64,000 nt of DNA. Origin: Capsicum annuum. Taxonomy: Eukaryota; Streptophyta; Magnoliopsida; Solanales; Solanaceae. The stretch lies in assembly GCF_002878395.1 (NCBI RefSeq), contig NC_061115.1:59234357-59298356 (forward strand), written 5' to 3'. A program made the translations under genes and the position numbers. Of this stretch, positions 57,144 to 64,000 are shown one piece after another. Below the pieces are notes generated by a model. That model saw nothing but the letters and a program-made list of their open reading frames with translations. It made no database searches and was not told the origin of the DNA. Position 1 is the first letter of the stretch; each line of letters opens with the position of its first letter.

Positions 57144-58500
57144 GAAGTAAAAGATAAGCTTAAAATTGATGATTCCTTTTGGATGAGAAAGTATTTACTG
57201 CAGTGCTCGAAAAAGTACCTTGGTATGCTGACAGCACAAATTATGTTATAAGTGAAGTAATGCCAGAGAAACATTTCTTTCACCAAAGAAAAAAGTTTCT
57301 CCATGATGTAAAACATTTTTTCTGGGATGAGCCATATGTTTTTGGTGATGTGTGGATGGTATTATTAGACGGTGCATTCCAGAAGTAGAGATGTTAAGTG
57401 TAATGGAAGCGACTCATGCTTCCCCAAATGGAGGTCATCATGCTGGTGATCATACTGCCAGAAAAGTGCTTCAAAGCGGCTACTATTGGCCTACTTTGTT
57501 CAAGGATGCTTATGAGTTTGTAAAGAGATAGGACCAATGTCAAAGGAAAGGGTCTATCTCAAAGTTCCATGAGATACCAATGTCCAATATGTTGGAGGTA
57601 GAACTATTCAATGTCTAGGGCATTGACTTTATGGGGCCCTTCATTAGCTCATTTGGTATGAAGTACATACTAGTTGTTGTTGACTACGTGTTAAAATGGG
57701 TCGAGGCTGTGGCGCATAATGAAGGAAAGCGGGTTGTTGTGTTTTAAAGAGAAATATCTTCTCTCACTTTGGAGTACCACATACCATCATAAGCGATGGA
57801 GGATCACACTTTTACAATAAGATATTCAGAGCCGCCTTGGCTAAATATGGAGTCAAATAGCATAAGGTGGAAACTCCATACCACCCTCAGACCAGTGGGC
57901 AGGTGGAGATCTCTAATTGGGAAATCAAAGCTATCCTTGCCAAGAATGTAAATGCTAGCTGGAAGGATTGGTCTAGGAAGCTGGACGATGTATTATGGGC
58001 ATACCAAATGGCTTTTAAGACACCCATTGGCATGTCACCATAACAATTGGTTTATGGCAAGGCGTGCCATTGCCGATTGAGCTAGAGCATAAAGCGTTGT
58101 AGGCACTAAAGCATATTAACCAGAATTGGAATGAGGTAGAAAATATGAGACTAGGAAAGCTAAATGAGATGGATGAGTTCCACCTTGGAGCTTATGATTG
58201 AGCTGATCTATATAAGGAAAGAATAAAGAAGTACCACGACAGCAGGATTAAAAAGTAGGATTTCTAGAAAGGCAACTCGGTGCTTCAATTCAACTCCAGA
58301 CTCAAACTGTTTCCAGGTATGCTCAAATCCAAATGGTCCGGCCCATGTAAAGTGAGTTAAGTCTACTCATCTGGAGTAGTGGAACTTGAAAATAAAGATG
58401 GAAGTGTCTTCAAGGTAAATGAGCAATGTGTGAAACTATATAACGGTCCAAAGGACTCGATAAAGAATATTATTACTGTCTATCTCGATGAAGTCTGAGT
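57144..58500 (+). pseudogene. A2 integrase and C-terminal region
   Basis: 'VPWYADSTNYVISEVMP' begins the spacer before integrase. In shifting frames 'ASPNGGHHAGDHTARKVLQS' and 'GYYWPTLFKDAYEFVKR' form the zinc-binding half. The core keeps Asp in '[20 protein letters not shown]', Asp in 'HTIISDGGSHFYNKIFRAA' and Glu in '[20 protein letters not shown]'. Six or more stops and two frameshifts are visible. The tail to 58,500 has the Athila-type 'KSKWSGPCKV' segment. A GGCGCTAGTGGGAGGCAACCC motif just downstream (about 58,540) is common after pol in this lineage. Confidence 0.83.
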
Positions 58501-58668
58501 AATCGATATAACTGAGTCATGCCGCGATAATAAATCAGGCGCTAGTGGGAGGCAACCCACAATGTGTTTTTGTAAAGCATTTGTTAAATTAAGTTTGTTG
58601 TTATTAGTGAATTTTTGATGCTTTTGAGAAGTGGGCAGGATAAAAATAGAACAAAAAAGAGGAGTGGT

Positions 58669-61583
58669 TGTAACACCCTAAATCTGGTACCCAGAATGCT
58701 ATATGGTGGTCATGACCCCGAAGGACCATAAGCTAACCCATGACTGATATTTGTAACTGAGCACTGAATAATCTACTAAGATTATGTGGAATATAAGCTG
58801 TAGGGCCATAAGGTTCAAAACTGAACTAATACTGAATAAAATACAATGTCTATAATAGGGTATAACAATACCTAAAATTGAGATGAACTATCTGAAATAT
58901 GCTGTAGTCTAAAAACACTCTAGTCTGAAAGCCTCTAAACTACTTGAAATCTGTGGAGTTGATGGGATATGTCCCTAACTAACTCTGGGCTACTAAAATA
59001 ATAAAGTCATAAAATAATCATGCTATCCTCTAATAATGAGGACTCACTATTAGTCTGGTTGCTGAACGTCTGATTTACTAAGGATGCTCAAGAGCTCTTG
59101 CTTTTAAACCTATGGTATAAAATACCATGGCACAAATATGTCAGTACCTTGAATATACTGGTATGAAAGTAAGGTAGGTTGAATGTAATGGTTCATATGC
59201 ATGAATAATAATAACTTACTGAATAATATGAACGTGAGAAAACATGCATGAATACATAACTGTAATAGAGATCGTGATAACGCTGACTCATGAAATCTAA
59301 TAACATGGGTTTGCTGATATCTGAGTACTGATACTGGGATACTGAATATGAATGACTAAATATACTGAATATAGAGAGACTAATATTGTATCACTTATAC
59401 AGAAAAGACTATTTCTGACAGTTCTGATTATGAAAAACTGGTCTGATTGACTGTATCTGATAGTCCTGAGTTTGAATACTGATAATATAAGTTATGTATA
59501 TTAAATATACAATTAACTGAGTTTGTATAAACATGATCAATAAGTCTGAGTACTAATAACATGAGTAACTATATCTGACAGTCCTGATACTGATGAAACT
59601 AGCTGAGTTCTGCACTATACTGAGTTAACTGTATCTGACAGTATTGAATTTCTATAGAACTAAACTGTTCTATTACTGAGACTGAATGACTGTAGTTGAT
59701 AGTCCTAATTCTGTAACTGAAACTGTGGAAAGTAGTTATCTAACCGACATGCCCCTAATATGCCATTATGGCTGAGTTGGGGTCCAATTTGTAACCACAA
59801 TTGGAAGGGTGTCAATACCGCACCACTGGTAAGGACAAGTTGTGGGTAACCCTCATCTAATAGTGTCCCCTAAAATAGAATAGTGGGACCCTCATCTGTT
59901 AGTGTTTATCCATCTCATTAACCCTTATCTGATAGTGTTGATGTCTCAACCTATGATGGATACATAGTTCTGGAATGTAAGAATGACTACTGAGAATCAC
60001 ACCCTCAATGCTAATTTCTACTCCCAACTGAATATGCTCTGAACATGATTAACTGAACTGTACAATGACTGGTTACCAGAATTCTGTGACTGGCAGAATA
60101 CTACTAATAACTAATAATTTACTGAGTTCATGGAGATTTTTAAGATTTACTAAGATTTACAGAGATTACTGAGACCACTGAGGTCACTGAGATTACTGAG
60201 CTACTAAGATTACTGAGATTTCTGAGATTTCTGGAAGAGACTGGACTAATACTGAATTTACTGAGTTTTCCTGAGTCATAAAATTGACTAAATTCAACTG
60301 ATCATGGCTTGACTGAGATTATCGTGAAAACATGAAATGGCTCAAGACACACAACTAAATTATCGGGTACAAGTACCCCCAGGACTCGATAGAATGAAAG
60401 TGACAAGGCTTGACACTTTTGATCGCATGACCAATATCAACAATTCATAATTTCATAGTTGGGAATTTCATGAAGCACATGATCATCATAATGTTGTACA
60501 TGGATAGTAATGCGTATAAACATGGCATAATTTCATGATTCTATTCTTATGAACATCTTACCGAGAAATCAAAATGCATAGGTTTAGCATTGGAAACATC
60601 TTAATCAAATAGGTATAGCATAACTTAAGACACATGACATAATCTTGACACATGGAAACTATGTACTTGATCATCATTCATTCATTGGGGCATATTATCA
60701 AACACCATGCATGCACACTTAGGGAACAAGTGTTTTCATCAAACTACACATGAAAAACTACTCAATTCATGGCTTTCATCTTACATACTAACGTAATTTC
60801 AAGAAAAACACATAAAAACCACAACTTAGGAATCATACAATAACACTATCATGATTTCGATCAACCCACAACATAAACATTACAATTTATAGTTTAAAAA
60901 AGGATTCTTGAGCTTCATGGATGAAAGAAACCCATGAATGAACACTGTGTATACCTTAGTTCTTTATTCTATGAAGATTGACAGAGAGATTCTTGAATTT
61001 AAGTCTTGGATTTGAATCCCCAATTGAAAACCCTAGCTTGTTCTTGAGAGAAACTTGAGAGAACCCTATATTTTGGGTGAAATATGGATGAATCACGTTT
61101 TATTGGGTTTATATAGGGTTGAGAAATTGACTATTTTAACCCTTGGATTCGTATTTTAGTTTTGAGAAAATTTCCCAATTTGGCACGCTGGCGCGACGCG
61201 GTGCTATTGCATCGTTTCACTGGGAATTGGGCTGACGGCGCGATGTGGAGCTATGCGTTACCACTTTGGTTGCAACCTGGAAGTTTGGTACAATGCACCA
61301 CTATCGCGGAGGAACACTAGAAATTGACAATTGCCATTTTGATCTGCTTCGCGACGTGCTGATGGCTCAGGTGGGACACTGTCTTACTAAAATGGCTCTA
61401 ACTCTTCACCAGGGTGTCGGATTTGGACAAATTTGGTATCGATGAGAATATTATTCAATTTCCCACATGACAAAAAGTGAAAATCTTGAATATACCACAT
61501 CTATAAAAATGGATTCATCTTTAAAACAAGTCTTTAACATTTTTGGGATGATTTTAAGATAGGTAGAAGTTTGGGGTATTATA
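58669..61583 (-). repeat. 3' LTR of the LARD-like element
   Basis: A 2,915-bp LTR of the same family as solo LTR C1 (37,137-39,974, 2,838 bp), in reverse orientation: TGTAACACCCTAAATCTGG here mirrors the end of C1. It includes simple repeats of ACTGAGATTT near 60,150-60,240 and recurring CTGTATCTGACAGTCCTGA units between 59,440 and 59,700. A GC-rich patch with GCGCGACGCGGTG lies near 61,190. Small ORFs inside it are not supported as genes. Confidence 0.9.
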
Positions 61584-63073
61584 ATATCTCTCCCTTGGGA
61601 ATATTCATCCTCGAATAAGACTGATTGAGATGGGAGAAACGATAATCTGAAGTACATACTAAACATGAACAACTGAAATATGACTACTTGACTGACATTA
61701 CTGAGATTCATACTGAGCATGCATATCTGATGCACAATTTTGTGACTGAGCTGATACATGAATGCATGTCTGAGAGTACTAATAAGCTGATCACCCATAT
61801 CTGATGCATAAATACATGACTGAACCAACTCATGAACATGGGACTGAATATGTAAGGGTAAAGATACCAAGTTTGAAATGGTAATTTAACATGGAACTGA
61901 GTAAGTTCAAGAAAATCCATTACGTAAGCCATAAATTCGGCGAATCCATAATTATGCTAGGAGTATGCATGAATGGGAACATGAGGATATAATTGAGACT
62001 GAAACATAGAGCATGAACTGAATTTCTGTGAACTAAACTGAGCTTTTTTGTACATGGCTTACGACTGATATTAGAGCTAGAGGGTCAACCTATGAGTACC
62101 TTCTACTCCTAAACTGGATTCCTTATGTGAAAAAAGAATGGGATGTTCTTGTCATGAAAGTGTCAAGGTTAATAGTGTATTTCTCCCTTGGGATACTATG
62201 TCCCTCAAAGAATACTGACTTGGCTAAATCACTGAAGATATTAAAGCGATGCATAAGGCATCTACGAGCAGAGTCTTAACTGAATATCTGGGATCTGAAA
62301 CTAAAGCATGATACATGGACCAAGTTGAAAATGCAACAACCTAGTTGGACCATATTAGAATGATCATATTTATGATATTTTGAATAGTGCAATTAGATGG
62401 AAAGATGGGGTAACCATACCATTTGAACTTGTCCACCTGACTGCTAAACTGAGGTACTAGCTTTGTGAACTAAATCATGCTGAAAACTTACGCTCGATTG
62501 GAGTGTTTATATGACTATTTATATAGAGTTCTAATGACTATAGGGTGCAAGGAAATCTTAGCCTTGTCTAAACAAGAGAGCCAAATAAGAAAATCATCAC
62601 ATGGCTAAAGTTTGGTAAGATGAGTTGGGGCCTATGAACACCATTTAAGATGACATGACTAAACCTCTTGCACTATAACTGATATTACTAAAAAGAATCA
62701 CATGGGTACTGAACCCAAGTGCATAGATATGATAACTTATCTGATTAACTGGATGGATGATAGCTAAATATTGGACTTGTAAGACTGAACTATACTTGGT
62801 CTGAATAGCTAAACTGAGATTATAAAGTACTACAAATAGAAGGTAATGTTGACTGGGTAACATAAGATAACTGAACATGAATTTATGAAAAATTATATTA
62901 TTTGAGAACATATGACCAAGTGTATAACAAAATTCTGGAAAATATTCCTAAAACATCTCATAGCCTCCTGCATATAAGTGTGGTGCACAACACACCCATG
63001 CATAAGACTCTTCTAGATGTGGCATTTCAGACTTCTTAGGACACTGTTGAACCTTAGGCTTTGATACCAAGTT
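61584..63073 (-). other. Non-coding interior of the LARD-like element
   Basis: No gag or pol motif was recognised on either strand. The longest frame, 61,451-61,870 on the minus strand, crosses the LTR boundary and contains LFEDEYSQGRDI. Gypsy polyproteins rarely end this way, and it probably reflects the purine tract read as protein. Composition is AT-rich, with many CTGA/ACTGAA motifs. Confidence 0.75.
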
Positions 63074-64000
63074 TATAACACCCCGAATCTGGTACCAGGA
63101 ATGCTATACAGTGCTCATGATCCTGAAGGACCACAAGTTAACCCATGACTAATATCTGTAACTGAGCACTAAATAATCTACTGAAATTATGTGGAATATA
63201 AGCTGTAAGGCCATAAGATTCAAAACTGAACTAATACTAAATATAATACAATGTCTGTAATGGGGTATAACAATACCCAAAACTGAGATGAACAATCTGA
63301 AATATGCTGTAGTCTGAAAATACTCTAGTTTAAAAGAATCTAAACTGTCTGAAATATATGGAGTTGATGGGATATGTCCCCAACTAACTATGGGATACTA
63401 AAATAATAAAGAAATAAAATAATCATGCTATCCATGAATAATGAGGACTCACTGCTAGTCTGGTTGCTGAACGTCAACTAAGAATACTCGGGAGCTCGTG
63501 CTTTTAAACCTATGGTATAAAACACCATAGCACAAATGCGTCAGTATATTGAATGTACTGGTATGCAAGCAAGGTAGGCTGAATAACTGACTAAATAATA
63601 TGAACGTGAGAAAACATGCATGAATACATAACTATAACTGAGATCATGATAACTCTGACTAATGAATTCTAAAAACATGGGTTTACTAATATTTGAGTAC
63701 TGATACTGGGATACTGAATATGAATGGCTGAATCTACTGAATATAGAGAGACTAATGTGGTATCACTTATACAGGAAAGACAATTTTTGACAGTTTTGAT
63801 TATGAAAAACTGGTCTGATTGACTGTATCTGACAGTCCTGAGTTTGAATACTGATAACATAAGTTTCGTATATTTAATATACTATTAACTGAGCTTGTAT
63901 TAACATGATTAATAAGTTTGAGTACTAATAACATGAGTAAATGTATCTGACAGTCCTGATACTGATGGAACTAGCTGAGTTCCACACTATACTGAGTTAA
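63074..64000 (-). repeat. 5' LTR of the LARD-like element, partial
   Basis: It matches 58,669-59,640 almost base for base in long stretches, for example CATGGGTTT..CTGATAT, GGATACTGAATATGAATG and CTGTATCTGACAGTCCTGA. The outer base pair has changed from TG to TA. The remaining two thirds lie outside the window. Confidence 0.9.

Larger units (their letters stand above)
58669..64000 (-). mobile_element. LARD-like LTR element, runs off the window
   Basis: Two copies of one LTR (58,669-61,583 and 63,074 to the window end) enclose 1,490 bp without recognisable coding sequence. On the minus strand a PBS reading TGGTATCAAAGC (complement of 63,058-63,069, initiator-Met type) follows the 5' LTR, and a purine tract AAGGGAGAGAT (complement of about 61,584-61,596) precedes the 3' LTR. 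Large LTRs with a long non-coding interior define LARD elements. It has cut the Athila-like element A2 in its 3' part, so it is younger than A2. Its right-hand target duplication lies beyond the window. Confidence 0.87.

Overview
The window is a plant nuclear sequence, most likely from a Solanaceae species with a large genome. The arguments are a foldback MITE of the kind common in that family, spliced plant-type genes, DUF4283-type LINEs, Tekay/Del-like and Athila-like Ty3/gypsy elements, and initiator-Met and Asp tRNA primer-binding sites. Genus cannot be fixed by reading. There is one 100-N assembly gap at 585-684. I found no intact host gene, no tRNA or rRNA gene, and no bacterial-type operon or defence locus. 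Almost everything that can be identified is decayed transposable element.

Layout. 1-2.9 kb: AT-rich DNA, a foldback MITE and a hAT-type MITE with a perfect 8-bp target duplication. 2.9-13.8 kb (minus): one old LINE (LINE-1) broken open by a complete TRIM element, solo LTR A and solo LTR B, each flanked by a 5-bp duplication. 13.8-20.5 kb: probable remains of a CACTA element. Its right terminus is clear at 20,487, and it holds a Transposase_24-type spliced gene and a two-exon fragment of the RNA polymerase III largest subunit. 20.5-21.2 kb: a LINE ORF1 on the minus strand, possibly the displaced 5' end of LINE-1, head-to-head with LINE-2 on the plus strand (21.25-32.2 kb). LINE-2 is split by a 6.75-kb copia-like element that keeps gag, shows no recognisable pol and carries a Transposase_32-type ORF.

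32.2-36.6 kb: overlapping LTR fragments. 36.6-47.7 kb (plus): a Tekay-like gypsy element whose 5' LTR holds a complete 2.84-kb solo LTR. 47.7-51.3 kb: an LTR fragment, then a truncated Athila-like element. 51.3-58.7 kb: a second Athila-like element with LTR, PBS, gag, protease, RT, RNase H and integrase, all with stops. 58.7-64.0 kb (minus): a LARD-like element with about 2.9-kb LTRs and only 1.49 kb of internal DNA, cut by the window end.

The pieces do not form a functional pathway. Their value is as a readable insertion history: target duplications and interrupted frames show which element entered which. The best candidates for follow-up are the polymerase III gene fragment that has lost part of its catalytic motif, the pol-less copia-like element studded with a GGGACC-N-GGTCCC palindrome, and the 33-bp hairpin array in solo LTR A. 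I did not find a convincing previously undescribed biological system.
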